A DNA stretch of 64,000 nt from Salinirubrum litoreum (GCF_020567425.1 NZ_JAJCVJ010000004.1:62001-126000), one strand, 5' to 3'. Numbered from the stretch's first letter, positions 8,841-17,362 are shown. The notes: generated by a model from the sequence alone, not told the origin. Made by a program: numbers and translations.

Positions 8841-9532
8841 GCTTCCGTGGCGGTCGACTGCTGGCCCGTGTCCATGCCCGTCACCTTCCCGAAGGCGCGC
8901 CCGAACATGTAGAACACCGCCACGTTCACGTAGAACTGGATCGGCGGGACGAGCAGTGCCCCGAGGCCGAACGTCACGAGGACGAGAACGGTCGTGACGG
9001 CCTGTACGACGAACGCGATGACGAACGGGACCAGCCACGCGACGAGGTAGTCGACGCTCAACAGGACGTCCGTGAGGTCGCCGACCGCGAAGGCCGCACC
9101 GACGCTGTCCTCGACGGCCATCTTCGTCAGTGCCGCCGGGACGAGGTAGTACAGGAGGAACAGCGCCACGGAACTGAGCAGTATCCCGAGCAGGCCGATC
9201 CCACCGAGGATGCCCGCCGCCGCGTCGCTCCCACTGCCCGCGCCGCCGAGGCCGATCGCGACGCTGACACCGATCAGGAGGAACGGCACGATGCCGTAGA
9301 CGAGCGTCACGGCGACGCCCTTCAGACCGTCGACGAACATCTCACCCCAGTCGTCGAACGCCGGGGGTTCGGGGTCGCCGTGCGCAGACGACGCGAGGAC
9401 CCTGACGAGGTAGCCGAACAGGAGGATCACCGGGACGACGAGGAAACTCCCGAACAGGAGGAGCGATCCGATCACGATTCTGCCGAGTGCGCTGTCCCCC
9501 GCGAGGGGGTACGAGAGTCCGTCTTCGAGCAT
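8834..9532 (-). CDS. DUF4013-type integral membrane protein
   Basis: 232 residues with about six membrane segments arranged as two long hydrophobic blocks, and the family-like stretch LLYYLVPAALTKMAVEDSVGAAF in the middle. Such proteins are common in haloarchaea and uncharacterised. ATG 9532 is chosen; an in-frame GTG six bases upstream is also possible. It is divergent from the channel gene at 9578 with only 45 bases between, so the promoters overlap. Confidence 0.7.
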   Translation of the reverse strand: MLEDGLSYPLAGDSALGRIVIGSLLLFGSFLVVPVILLFGYLVRVLASSAHGDPEPPAFDDWGEMFVDGLKGVAVTLVYGIVPFLLIGVSVAIGLGGAGSGSDAAAGILGGIGLLGILLSSVALFLLYYLVPAALTKMAVEDSVGAAFAVGDLTDVLLSVDYLVAWLVPFVIAFVVQAVTTVLVLVTFGLGALLVPPIQFYVNVAVFYMFGRAFGKVTGMDTGQQSTATEAI

Positions 9533-9577
9533 CGTCACCAACGACACCAGTTCACCTACATAAACGTTTGGAGGTTG

Positions 9578-10498
9578 ATGTATCACCGAAACGAGAGACA
9601 GTCGGGAGAGTCGCCGACCAGCACGCCTACAACGACCGGACGAGACGTTCCGACAGCGATGCCGCGTGCCTCGCCCCCCGCCGACGCGACCACCCGCGAA
9701 CAGGTCCGCTTCTACCTGATCGACCACGAGACGTGGCTCGGCAAAGGGATCGACGTGGCGCTCCTCGTGCTCAATCTGGTGTTCGTCGGCGTCTTCGTCG
9801 CCGAGACGTACGATCTCCCGGGGCGACTCGACGAGAGTCTGTGGACGGTCGAGGTCGCCATCGCGCTGATCTTCCTCGGGGAGTACGTCCTCCGACTGTA
9901 CGGCGCGGAGAACCGACTCGCCGAGGCGACGAACGCCTACACCGTCGTCGATCTGCTCGCCATCCTGCCGACGCTGTCTGTCTTCCTCGTGCCGGGGGTC
10001 GGCGCGGTCGCACAGATCGGCTTCCTGCGTGCGGTGCGAGTCGTCCGTGTCCTCCGGTTCTACCGGTTCACGCGGGACGCGGAGTTCTTCTTCGGCACCG
10101 TCTCCGACAACACGCTCCGGGCGGTCAAACTCCTCTTGACGGTGCTCGTGCTTTTCTTCGTCTCGGCGGGACTGTTCTACAGCGCGGAGTCGGGTGTGAA
10201 CCCCGGCGTCTCGACGTTCGGCGACGCCTTCTACTACACCGTGGTCACCCTGTCGACGGTCGGCTTCGGCGACATCATCCCGGCGACGCGACTCGGGCGG
10301 TGGGTGACGGTGGCGACGATTCTGGCCGGTGTGATCCTCGTCCCGTGGCAGGCCAGCAAGATCGTCCGCGAGTGGGCCTACGCCGAGAAGGTGAACGTCA
10401 CCTGCGAGAACTGCGGGCTGGCACACCACGACCCGGACGCCTCACACTGCAAGGCCTGCGGCCACGTCATCTACCAGGAGTTCGACTCCCGGCAGTGA
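9578..10498 (+). CDS. Voltage-gated K+-type ion channel with C-terminal zinc ribbon
   Basis: 306 residues. Six membrane segments form the KvAP/Kv plan: S4 carries regularly spaced arginines (AVRVVRVLRFYRFTR), the pore loop holds the K+ selectivity filter TVGFGD at about residues 226-231, and S6 follows. The C-terminus has a four-cysteine zinc ribbon (CENCG and CKACG), a feature I recall from haloarchaeal relatives. It should conduct K+ across the cytoplasmic membrane and open with voltage. ATG 9578 follows GGAGG by three bases; ATG 9659 would remove a low-complexity 27-residue leader and is the alternative start. Confidence 0.85.
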   Translation: MYHRNERQSGESPTSTPTTTGRDVPTAMPRASPPADATTREQVRFYLIDHETWLGKGIDVALLVLNLVFVGVFVAETYDLPGRLDESLWTVEVAIALIFLGEYVLRLYGAENRLAEATNAYTVVDLLAILPTLSVFLVPGVGAVAQIGFLRAVRVVRVLRFYRFTRDAEFFFGTVSDNTLRAVKLLLTVLVLFFVSAGLFYSAESGVNPGVSTFGDAFYYTVVTLSTVGFGDIIPATRLGRWVTVATILAGVILVPWQASKIVREWAYAEKVNVTCENCGLAHHDPDASHCKACGHVIYQEFDSRQ

Positions 10499-10542
10499 CA
10501 CCGACCGCGTCGGTCGGGTGGGTCCGAGGCCGACGCGTCCGG

Positions 10543-11880
10543 TCACTCGTCTCGCGGCGACGACCGCTCGCCGCGGAGTGCCGAGCCCTCGTCTCGTGCC
10601 TGTGCGAGCAGTCGCCCCACGTGTGCCGAGAGGAGCGCGACGAACTGGCGTTCCGCCTCGGTGAACGCCGCCCGTGGACTCCGATCCGCGAAGCAGAGCG
10701 TCCCGTACAGCGTGCCGTCGCGGTAGACCGGTTCGCTGAGGTAACAGCCCATCCCGTGGCGGTCGTGTGCCGGATCGTCGGCGAGGTCAACCGCCTCGGG
10801 GTCGTGGAAGGCGAACGCGTTCGCACCGTCGAGACTGTGCCGGCAGTACGACTCCGAGAGCGAAGTCGTCTCCCCCCGCTCGAACGTCTCGGCACCGTCG
10901 GCGCGGACGATCTCGTGGTGGTCTCGCTCCCTGTCGACGAAGACCAGGTGCGCGTTCTCCACGTCGAGGGCCGCCCGGCCCAGCGCGAGTATCGACTCGA
11001 TGCGGGCGACGGGCGACTCGCTCGCGTCGTGTGCGACCGTCCGCGCCTCGCGGCGTGTCTCACGGAGTCGGGTCTCGGTCTCGGTCTGCCGGTGTCTCTC
11101 GGTCACGTCGCGCTGAAGACCGAGGAACTTGTCCACCTCGCCGTCGACGGTGACGGGGATGATCTGGAGTTCGTTCCGGAAGGGGGTGCCGTCCCGCCGG
11201 TAGTTCTGCAGTTCGACGAACGCCGGCCGGCCGGTGTCGACTGCCTGTCGAATCTCCGCGAGTGCCTCCGGTTCGGTGTCCGGACCCTGCAGGAACCGGC
11301 AGTTGCGACCGAGGGTCTCGTGTTCCGGGTAGCCGGTGAGGCGGGTGAACTGCTCGTTGGCGTAGACGATGGGGTTGTCCGGCTTCGAGGGGTCGGTGAT
11401 CGTCACGCCGACCGACACCGCGTCGAGGGCGATGTCGCGGAGTCGGACGTCGTCGGGCATCCGGTAGTCCGACATCGCCGAGACGAGTCGGGCGACCGGC
11501 GAGTCGGCGGGAGCGACCGCCTCGCCCTCCGCCGCGTCGCCGGTCGTGTCGAGTGCGGTGACTACTTCTGATCGCGTCAGGACGCCGGTCACCTCGGGGT
11601 CGTCCAGCGTGGCCCCCGCCCCGTCGTCCCGGTAGACGAACACCGGCAGGTCCGCGTCGTACGACCTGACGCGCGACAACCGAGTCGGGAGTCGGTCGTC
11701 GTCGACGACGACCACACAGTCGGGATCGACCGACGCGAGTGTGTCTCCGGCCACGTCTCCGCCGAGCGACACCACACCGACTCGCTCGTCGAGCGTATCG
11801 AGTTCGGTGAGCGGGGCTGGCACTGGCTCGGAGACGAGGAGGGCGACGACGACTGGGTGGTTCGACGGGGGTCCGGTCAT
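10543..11880 (-). CDS. LOV (blue-light) PAS plus GAF sensor protein
   Basis: 445 residues: an N-terminal receiver-like domain (about 10-110), a PAS domain of the LOV type (about 145-260) and a GAF domain (about 285-430). The LOV signature GRNCRFLQG has its photo-adduct cysteine at residue 194, and the flavin-contacting NYRRDGTPFRNEL follows, so flavin binding and blue-light chemistry are expected. There is no kinase or HTH output; the GAF end (YRDGTLYGTLCFADR) may act through partners. The receiver-like region lacks a convincing phospho-acceptor. ATG 11880 is the first sensible start. It is a single gene that converges on the channel gene. Confidence 0.82.
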   Translation of the reverse strand: MTGPPSNHPVVVALLVSEPVPAPLTELDTLDERVGVVSLGGDVAGDTLASVDPDCVVVVDDDRLPTRLSRVRSYDADLPVFVYRDDGAGATLDDPEVTGVLTRSEVVTALDTTGDAAEGEAVAPADSPVARLVSAMSDYRMPDDVRLRDIALDAVSVGVTITDPSKPDNPIVYANEQFTRLTGYPEHETLGRNCRFLQGPDTEPEALAEIRQAVDTGRPAFVELQNYRRDGTPFRNELQIIPVTVDGEVDKFLGLQRDVTERHRQTETETRLRETRREARTVAHDASESPVARIESILALGRAALDVENAHLVFVDRERDHHEIVRADGAETFERGETTSLSESYCRHSLDGANAFAFHDPEAVDLADDPAHDRHGMGCYLSEPVYRDGTLYGTLCFADRSPRAAFTEAERQFVALLSAHVGRLLAQARDEGSALRGERSSPRDE

Positions 11881-11956
11881 AGAATCGACGTATCTGTAGA
11901 CTGGTAGTCCCACCGACAGAAAAGGCTGGCGGCAGTTCTGCCCGATATCGGTACGC

Positions 11957-12874
11957 TCAGTCGGATTTGCGGCCCGCGACGAGCGGTTCGTCGATGTCCA
12001 ACAACTCGGCGCTCCGGACCCACAACCGGCGGGCGTTCTCCGGATCGCGCGCCTCGCGTGACGGTTCGGTCGGTCGCTGGTTCGAGAAGTACCGCCCGGA
12101 CAGGTCGCCCGCGCGAGGCGAGACGGCGAGATAGAGCAGTTCTGCTGCGCCGTCCGCGACCGACGTGATACCCGGGAGTCGATCGAGCGCCTGCACGAGT
12201 CGCGGCAGTGGCCCGGGGAGAAAGCGCATAAAGCCACTGCCGGGGATCGCGCCGGGGTGGACGCTGTTCGCGGTCACGTCTCTCCCCGTCGCGTCGAGTC
12301 GGCGCGCGAGTTCCGCCGAGAAGAGGACGTTCGCCAGTTTCGAGTGGCTGTACGCGCCGAACGTCGAGAACCCGTCGGGACGTGACACCGCGTCGAGGTC
12401 GAGGGTCGCGCCCTGGTGGGCGGCCGACGCCGTGGTGACGACTCGCGCGCCCGGAGCGAGGTGATCGAGGAGTTCGGTCGTCAACAGGTACGGCGACAGG
12501 TGGTTGACGTGGAAGGTGCGCTCGACGCCGAGGTCGGTCAGTCCGCCGTCGCGGAAGACGCCGCCGGCGTTGTTCACCAGCAGGTCGAGTCCGTCGGTCT
12601 CGCTCCGGACCGTCTCCGCGAGGGTCCGGACAGAGGAGACGCTGGTGAAGTCCGCCGCGACGAACTGTGCAGTCGCGCCGCGTGACTCGATGTCGGCGAC
12701 CACGTTCCGCCCGGCCGACTCGTCGCGGCCGTGGACGATCACGCTCGCGCCGAGGTCGCCGAGTGCCACTGCGGCGAGTCGGCCGATGCCACTCGTCGAC
12801 CCCGTGACGAGGGCCGTCGTCCCGGACAGGTCGACGTCGCGGACGCCCGCGAGGTCGAGGGGTGAAGTGCTCAC
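11957..12874 (-). CDS. Short-chain dehydrogenase/reductase (retinol-dehydrogenase-like)
   Basis: 305 residues. The dinucleotide motif TGSTSGIG (24-31), NNAGG (101-105), Ser150 and YSHSK (Tyr175, Lys179) give a complete SDR catalytic set. The length and the long C-terminal part place it near the RDH/WW-oxidoreductase-like group of SDRs. It should oxidise or reduce an alcohol/ketone with NAD(P)(H) in the cytosol; the substrate is unknown. GTG 12874 is preferred; a TTG at 12901 would add nine residues. Confidence 0.85.
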   Translation of the reverse strand: MSTSPLDLAGVRDVDLSGTTALVTGSTSGIGRLAAVALGDLGASVIVHGRDESAGRNVVADIESRGATAQFVAADFTSVSSVRTLAETVRSETDGLDLLVNNAGGVFRDGGLTDLGVERTFHVNHLSPYLLTTELLDHLAPGARVVTTASAAHQGATLDLDAVSRPDGFSTFGAYSHSKLANVLFSAELARRLDATGRDVTANSVHPGAIPGSGFMRFLPGPLPRLVQALDRLPGITSVADGAAELLYLAVSPRAGDLSGRYFSNQRPTEPSREARDPENARRLWVRSAELLDIDEPLVAGRKSD

Positions 12875-12952
12875 GAGCGTCGGTAGGGACGCCGGGGGCA
12901 AAACGTTCGCTCCGGTTCGTCGGTCGACGCCGGCGACGCGTCCCGTGATCGG

Positions 12953-13114
12953 TCAGCGTCGACTGAACCGGAGGTCGTGGCTCGGGTCTTCGGCGACGAC
13001 CCACCAGTGAACGTCGTCTTTCGGGTGCCGGCGGTCGACGTGACTCTCTAACTCCTGGCCGGTTTCGAAGTCACGGCCACAGAGATTACAGCGGTGGTGA
13101 CGCTTCGAGGGCAT
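12953..13114 (-). CDS. Small C2H2 zinc-finger protein
   Basis: 53 residues. One classical finger is present: CNLCGRDF then LESHVDRRH, i.e. C-x2-C and H-x4-H with the usual phenylalanine and leucine. The N-terminus is basic (MPSKRHHR) and the tail ends with DLRFSRR. Haloarchaea encode many such mini-fingers; DNA, RNA or protein binding is possible and no target is known. It lies upstream of the SDR gene on the same strand, 78 bases from its start. Confidence 0.8.
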   Translation of the reverse strand: MPSKRHHRCNLCGRDFETGQELESHVDRRHPKDDVHWWVVAEDPSHDLRFSRR

Positions 13115-13314
13115 ACCTCTCGGTTCGCGCCGGAGCGGCCTAAGGACTCGCCCGGACACGCACGGGCGGAGTGCTCTCGTTCGGGGGCACACTGGCCTGC
13201 TCTCTCGTCGAGTCGTCGACGACTGAGGCGTACGTCGACCGTAGCCGGCTATCGACTGGTACGTACACTGACGCTCGGCGACGTGATACCTCCCGGACGC
13301 TACAGGTGACAGTC

Positions 13315-13743
13315 ATGGACTTCGACGAATTCACCGGCACGATCCAGCACCGCCTCGAACTGCCCGGCACCGGCGAGACGGTCCGGGCGATACGCGCGAC
13401 GCTCTCGACACTCGGTCAGCGTATCCCGGCCGGGGCCGCCGAGGACTTCGCGGCCTCCCTCCCGATGGAGATCGGCTGGTACATGACCGGTGCGGTGTCG
13501 GAACACGGCCAGCGGTTCGACTGGCGGGAGTTCCTCGACCGGGTGAGCGAGATCGAAGGGGCGGAGCCAGCAGACGCGGCCCACCACGCCCGCGTGATCG
13601 TCGATCTCTCGGCGAGTATCGTCCCCGAGTCGGACCTCCAGCAACTCCGCGACCAACTGCCGGAGTCGGACGCCGACGAGAACTGGGGCCAACTGTTCGA
13701 ACTCGTCGACGCGGGCGGGTGGGAGGCGACACGCGGCGAGTGA
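13315..13743 (+). CDS. DUF2267 family protein
   Basis: 142 acidic residues, start ATG 13315. It shows the DUF2267 pattern: an opening helical pair (FTGTIQHRLELPGTGETVRAIRATLSTLGQRI), then AEDFAASLPMEIGWYM, and a second copy of the helical unit ending QLRDQLPES. This domain is a soluble helical fold found in bacteria and archaea whose function is not known. It stands alone with an upstream promoter region and precedes the CHAT module by 94 bases. Confidence 0.75.
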   Translation: MDFDEFTGTIQHRLELPGTGETVRAIRATLSTLGQRIPAGAAEDFAASLPMEIGWYMTGAVSEHGQRFDWREFLDRVSEIEGAEPADAAHHARVIVDLSASIVPESDLQQLRDQLPESDADENWGQLFELVDAGGWEATRGE

Positions 13744-13804
13744 ACGCCGCGAGCGCACATTCGACGACGGCGAGAACGGTAATACTCTCGACACAGCCCG
13801 CAAA

Positions 13805-13813
13805 TTTTATTTA
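13805..13813 (+). promoter_or_regulatory. TATA box of CHAT module 1
   Basis: TTTTATTTA is centred 29 bases upstream of the ATG at 13838 in an AT-rich patch that stands out from the local GC content. This fits a leaderless or near-leaderless message for the two-gene CHAT operon. Confidence 0.6.
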
Positions 13814-13837
13814 GCGACTCACACTATCTGTGGGACG

Positions 13838-14488
13838 ATGAGTCTCGGGGGGTCACCACGCGGGCCGAAGTCGGAGTTCGACGAGGCGCTCGACGACCTG
13901 CGGGACGGGGCGACCATCCTCGTCGACTGTGGCCTCCCGGACCGGGAACTCCGCGAGGCCGCCCGGAAGTTCTTCGGCCGGGCGGGCGTCTCCCGACCGC
14001 GTGTCCTCCTGCTGTCGGAACCGACTGTCGGCGAGACGGACGACTGGTTCCCCACGGATCGGTCGGACTCGGCACGCCACGTCGTCGACGTTCGTCCGCC
14101 CGCCCGGTCGGCGAGTGTCGTCGACGACGTGTCGTGGGACGGCGGGAACCGGGACCTCGAAGACGTGACGAGCGATCTCCTCCAGACGGTCGTCACCGCG
14201 ACGATGTGTCGAGACTACCCCGGCGACCTGCGGGTCGTCACAGACCTGCGTGGACTGGTCCGCCGGCACGCCACAGACAGCGTCGAGCAGTTCGGCCGGT
14301 CGGTCGCCGGGACGGTCACGGGGTCGGGTGGGCGACTCCACCTGCTCGTGAACCGGTCTGCCGGGCCGGTGTACGGCCGACTGCGGGACTTCGCCGACGC
14401 CGAAGTCGAACTGGAGGTGCGCGACACACAACTCGCGCAACGGTGGACCCTCCCCGACTACGGGACGACGCCGTGGATGCGATTTTGA
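13838..14488 (+). CDS. DUF7504-like protein, first gene of CHAT module 1
   Basis: 216 residues, soluble and acidic. The build resembles a degenerate KaiC/RecA-type fold: alternating strands and helices (ATILVDCGLPDRELREAA, PRVLLLSEP, DLRVVTDLRGLV, GRLHLLVNRS) without a Walker A loop, ending in WTLPDYGTTPWMRF. I think it belongs to the haloarchaeal family called DUF7504, but I cannot verify that here. Its stop overlaps the start of the CHAT gene by 16 bases, so the two are translated together and probably act together, perhaps as sensor or adaptor and protease. That function is inferred from context only. Confidence 0.7.
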   Translation: MSLGGSPRGPKSEFDEALDDLRDGATILVDCGLPDRELREAARKFFGRAGVSRPRVLLLSEPTVGETDDWFPTDRSDSARHVVDVRPPARSASVVDDVSWDGGNRDLEDVTSDLLQTVVTATMCRDYPGDLRVVTDLRGLVRRHATDSVEQFGRSVAGTVTGSGGRLHLLVNRSAGPVYGRLRDFADAEVELEVRDTQLAQRWTLPDYGTTPWMRF

Positions 14489-16497
14489 TCGACATCGAGG
14501 AGACCGAGCACGGTGTCGAGATATTCGATCAGATCCAGCGGACGCGCTTCGAGTTACACTTCGACGGTGCGGTCGGTCCGGCGGAGACGGACGTATTCGA
14601 GTTTCCAGCCAAGGAGGCCGTTCGCCTCGAGACAGGGCGGGTGACGGTCCCCACGTCGGCGACGGTGTGGGCACGCTCCGACGGGGAACACTGTGCAACG
14701 ACGACGGTCGACGATCCGGAAGTAGAGATCCCACTCGAGTCCGGACTGCTCCAGTTGAACGTCATCAGTGCCCCGATGAAGGTGTATCTGGTCGCGACTG
14801 GGCCCGTCTCCGTGCAGACCGGGTCTTCGAAGACAGTCATCGCTACCGAGGGAGACGGGTTCACACTGGGAGTCCGGTCGCCACACGACTTGCCTGCCGC
14901 CACAGTGACCACGACCGACGATCCGGTCGACTTCATGCGTGCAGTCTCCACGTTCGGCTCCGGATTACAGACGACGAGCCCAGAGCGCTCGTGGCAGACG
15001 CTCCGCGGCCATCCGCCGGAACTACAGCTCGGCGACGAACTCGACATCCCGACCCACCTGGACCGGCCACAGACGGACATTCAGATCGAGGTGCCACCAG
15101 CACTCGAATCCGTCTTCGCTGTCAGTACGTTGGCCTACTACCTCGGCGCAGAGGTCGTCCCGGCCAGCGAGGAGTCGACACTGATCGTCGGCGACTCCCG
15201 CTATCGACTGGGGGCGGAAGTCCCACTCCATCGGGAGGCGTCAGAGCTGCTCAGACATCTGTTTCTCATGGATACGATCGTCCGAACCGAGGGAATCTAC
15301 CGGATCGATCTCCACGAACGCAGCGAACTGACGAAGGAAGTGGAACTGGACGTCCCCGAGTTGTACTCGCTCCCCATCGCGGCCCGAACCAACGAGTATC
15401 TCGACGTCGACCGACGTGTCAGTGCGAACTGTCTCTCGGGGTGGCCAGTGACGACGACCGTGACGCCGACCGCCGAGAACGGAACGTTACTCCCCTACCT
15501 GGTCGACGAACTCTCTCTCGTCCACCCGCCAGAGACGAAAGAAGTCGTCGAGGCCACGCCGACGCTGGAGGGGTTTCTCCGGAGCGACAACGACGCCCCG
15601 GCACGGCAACTTCTGTCCGCGTCCGACGTGGAGACCCCCCGGCACCAGTGGGTCGGGAGGGACCTCCCGCTCCACGCCAGTCGTCCGACGAAGGAGTCGT
15701 TCAGACGCCGGTTGCAGCGGACGCCGAAAGAAGAGGCCGAGATATCGATCACGGTCGTCTGTAACGACGATCAGATGCTCGACGAACTCTCGGCGGACCT
15801 GTATCCGGACCCCGAGTTGATCTCGTTCGACCTCTCGACCAGAACTCAGCTCACGAGAGACGAACTCACACAGGTCTTTCGCGGGACGGACGACTTCGTC
15901 CACTACATCGGCCACGGACGGGAAGACGGCGTTCAGTGTTCCGACGGGTGGCTCGACCTCCGGGAGATAGCGGAAACGGGGGTGGAAGCGTTTCTGCTCA
16001 ACGGCTGTCAGTCACTCCGGCAAGGCGAAGCACTCGTGGAGGCTGGTGCCATCGGTGGCGTAGTGAGTCTGAGCGACGTCGGGAACACCCGTGCTTCGAG
16101 GCTGGGTCGGGAACTGAGCAAACTCCTGGCGTACGGTCACTCTCTGGGTATCTCGCTCCACGTTCTCCGGCAGGTCGACCTGGCACAGCAGTTCGCAGTC
16201 GTCGGACTCGATGGGTTCTCGCTGTGTCAATGCCCGGACGGTGCACCGAAACTACTCCACGTACGGGATCTATCAGCCCCCGTCGTCGCGTCCATGTACG
16301 CGTATCAGACCGAGTTGTTCAAGCTGGGGTCGGTCACTCGACCACACCTGGACGGAACAGACTGGTATCTGAACACGGGGTACATAGACGAGTACGAGAT
16401 ATCGAGTGAGGAGAGTCACGACTTCTTCACCGCGTCCAACTTCCCAGTGATCGTCGACGGAACGCTACGGTGGTCCCAACAGTTGTTCACCGACTGA
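14473..16497 (+). CDS. CHAT-domain (caspase-like) protease 1
   Basis: 674 residues. The C-terminal quarter is a CHAT/caspase-like peptidase: TVVCND strand, then HYIGHG with catalytic His481, then AFLLNGCQS with catalytic Cys512, then the GAIGGVVSLSDV strand. The first 430 residues are a sensor-like region of unknown fold that aligns end to end with the paralogue at 35464. The GTG start at 14473 is chosen because it gives the same N-terminal length as that paralogue; TTG 14485 is possible. It is coupled to the DUF7504-like gene upstream and stops one base from a convergent membrane-peptide gene. Base composition looks a little less GC-rich than its neighbours, hinting at transfer. The substrate is unknown; the peptide or a host protein is possible. 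Confidence 0.78.
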   Translation: MDAILIDIEETEHGVEIFDQIQRTRFELHFDGAVGPAETDVFEFPAKEAVRLETGRVTVPTSATVWARSDGEHCATTTVDDPEVEIPLESGLLQLNVISAPMKVYLVATGPVSVQTGSSKTVIATEGDGFTLGVRSPHDLPAATVTTTDDPVDFMRAVSTFGSGLQTTSPERSWQTLRGHPPELQLGDELDIPTHLDRPQTDIQIEVPPALESVFAVSTLAYYLGAEVVPASEESTLIVGDSRYRLGAEVPLHREASELLRHLFLMDTIVRTEGIYRIDLHERSELTKEVELDVPELYSLPIAARTNEYLDVDRRVSANCLSGWPVTTTVTPTAENGTLLPYLVDELSLVHPPETKEVVEATPTLEGFLRSDNDAPARQLLSASDVETPRHQWVGRDLPLHASRPTKESFRRRLQRTPKEEAEISITVVCNDDQMLDELSADLYPDPELISFDLSTRTQLTRDELTQVFRGTDDFVHYIGHGREDGVQCSDGWLDLREIAETGVEAFLLNGCQSLRQGEALVEAGAIGGVVSLSDVGNTRASRLGRELSKLLAYGHSLGISLHVLRQVDLAQQFAVVGLDGFSLCQCPDGAPKLLHVRDLSAPVVASMYAYQTELFKLGSVTRPHLDGTDWYLNTGYIDEYEISSEESHDFFTASNFPVIVDGTLRWSQQLFTD

Positions 16498-16498
16498 G

Positions 16499-16627
16499 TT
16501 ACGGTCCGTTCCCGGAGTGGCTCCCGGCGACGACCGGCATCGCCAGCAACGCCAAGGTCGTGAGCGTCACGAGAGCCTGCAGTAGTCGTGGGTGATTCTT
16601 CAGCGTGGTTTTGGCAGTCGTCTTCAT
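16499..16627 (-). CDS. 42-residue membrane peptide paired with CHAT protease 1
   Basis: The peptide has a basic N-terminus with KNHPRLLQAL, one membrane helix (about residues 15-35, rich in Leu/Thr/Ala) and a short tail ending SGNGP. It is too short for standard gene calling. Its stop lies one base from the stop of the CHAT gene on the other strand. A second copy of this arrangement, with a peptide built the same way and also ending in GP, follows CHAT protease 2, and the two genes share promoter layout. It is a candidate substrate, effector or inhibitor of the protease; this is inference. Confidence 0.72.
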   Translation of the reverse strand: MKTTAKTTLKNHPRLLQALVTLTTLALLAMPVVAGSHSGNGP

Positions 16628-16657
16628 GCCCACTTCTTTCTGTACCGCAAATGACAG

Positions 16658-16665
16658 TAAATTTA
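16658..16665 (-). promoter_or_regulatory. Promoter of membrane peptide 1
   Basis: TAAATTTA sits 31 bases from the peptide ATG, followed downstream by TGTCATTTGCGG. The peptide 2 promoter at 37794 has AAATTTA at 30 bases followed by TGATATTTCGG, so the layout is shared. Confidence 0.6.
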
Positions 16666-16714
16666 TCTAAAAGATTAGCACAGGACGAGTATTAATGCAT
16701 TGAAAAGTTCGAGT

Positions 16715-17026
16715 TCACTGCCAGAACTGACGCGCTGAATCTTCTAGTTGCTCGGCGGAAACACGCTCCCAGCAGGCGGTCTCGATCCCGACGAACGCGT
16801 CGGCGAGTTCGGTGTCCCCGAATCGGTAGCCACGGTCGGTCTCTGCGAGGAGGCCGACCGACTCCAGATGGTCGACGTGGTTCCGTACCGTCCGCGTCGA
16901 GACGCCCGATAGCTCCGCGATCTCCCGCAACGACCGCGCCCGGTCGTCGTCCGCCCGCGCGAGTGACCCGACGATCTGCACCACCGCTCTGGACGTGAGC
17001 ACCGCCGCCAGTCCTGACTCTGTCAC
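16715..17026 (-). CDS. Winged-helix (ArsR-like) transcription regulator
   Basis: 103 residues. A single wHTH domain fills most of the protein: LREIAELSGVSTRTVRNHVDHLESVGLL (helix-turn-helix, about residues 34-61) and a wing (AETDRGYRFGD). The GTG at 17026 gives a compact N-terminus; a longer open frame upstream is less plausible. An AT-rich palindromic operator lies 72-100 bases upstream (17098-17126), so autoregulation is likely. It sits between CHAT module 1 and the iron-type FAD gene, and could control either; ligand and targets are unknown. Confidence 0.78.
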   Translation of the reverse strand: MTESGLAAVLTSRAVVQIVGSLARADDDRARSLREIAELSGVSTRTVRNHVDHLESVGLLAETDRGYRFGDTELADAFVGIETACWERVSAEQLEDSARQFWQ

Positions 17027-17097
17027 GTTCGGTCGTTCGAACCACTCCGGGATAACTGTCGGGGCGGGGCAGAATATTCCTGGTGCGAGAGCGTTAA

Positions 17098-17126
17098 TCT
17101 CGAAAGTAATTTCGAGAATCTCGAAA
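17098..17126. promoter_or_regulatory. Triple palindromic operator (TCTCGAAA half-sites)
   Basis: Three 8-base half-sites alternate in orientation: TCTCGAAA (17098-17105), TTTCGAGA (17110-17117) and TCTCGAAA (17119-17126). The last two form a 17-base palindrome with a one-base centre. They lie in the 356-base spacer between the divergent winged-helix and FAD-oxidoreductase genes. Apart from this and the iron-type operator at 17363, I see nothing gene-like in that spacer. Confidence 0.65.
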
Positions 17127-17362
17127 CAGAATTCGCGCGTCACAGGGCTTCTATCCCCTGAAAACCGCAAAAGAACCAGTAAGTATATCTTGGTCCGCAC
17201 TGTATCTCTCTGTGCAGTCGTTGCCCACGGATGCAATCGGGGTGCTATCGTGCCCACGGTTCCCCCGATTTCTCCTCAGGTGATCCGATCCTCCGACGTC
17301 GCACGTGTCTACCGGTCGGTCTCCCCACCGAGTCCGTCGCGGGACCGAACCTGCTTTATCTG

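Noticed and set aside
9578-9659. Downstream start for the channel at 9659
   Set aside because: Not excluded, but GGAGG just before the 9578 ATG favours the longer form.
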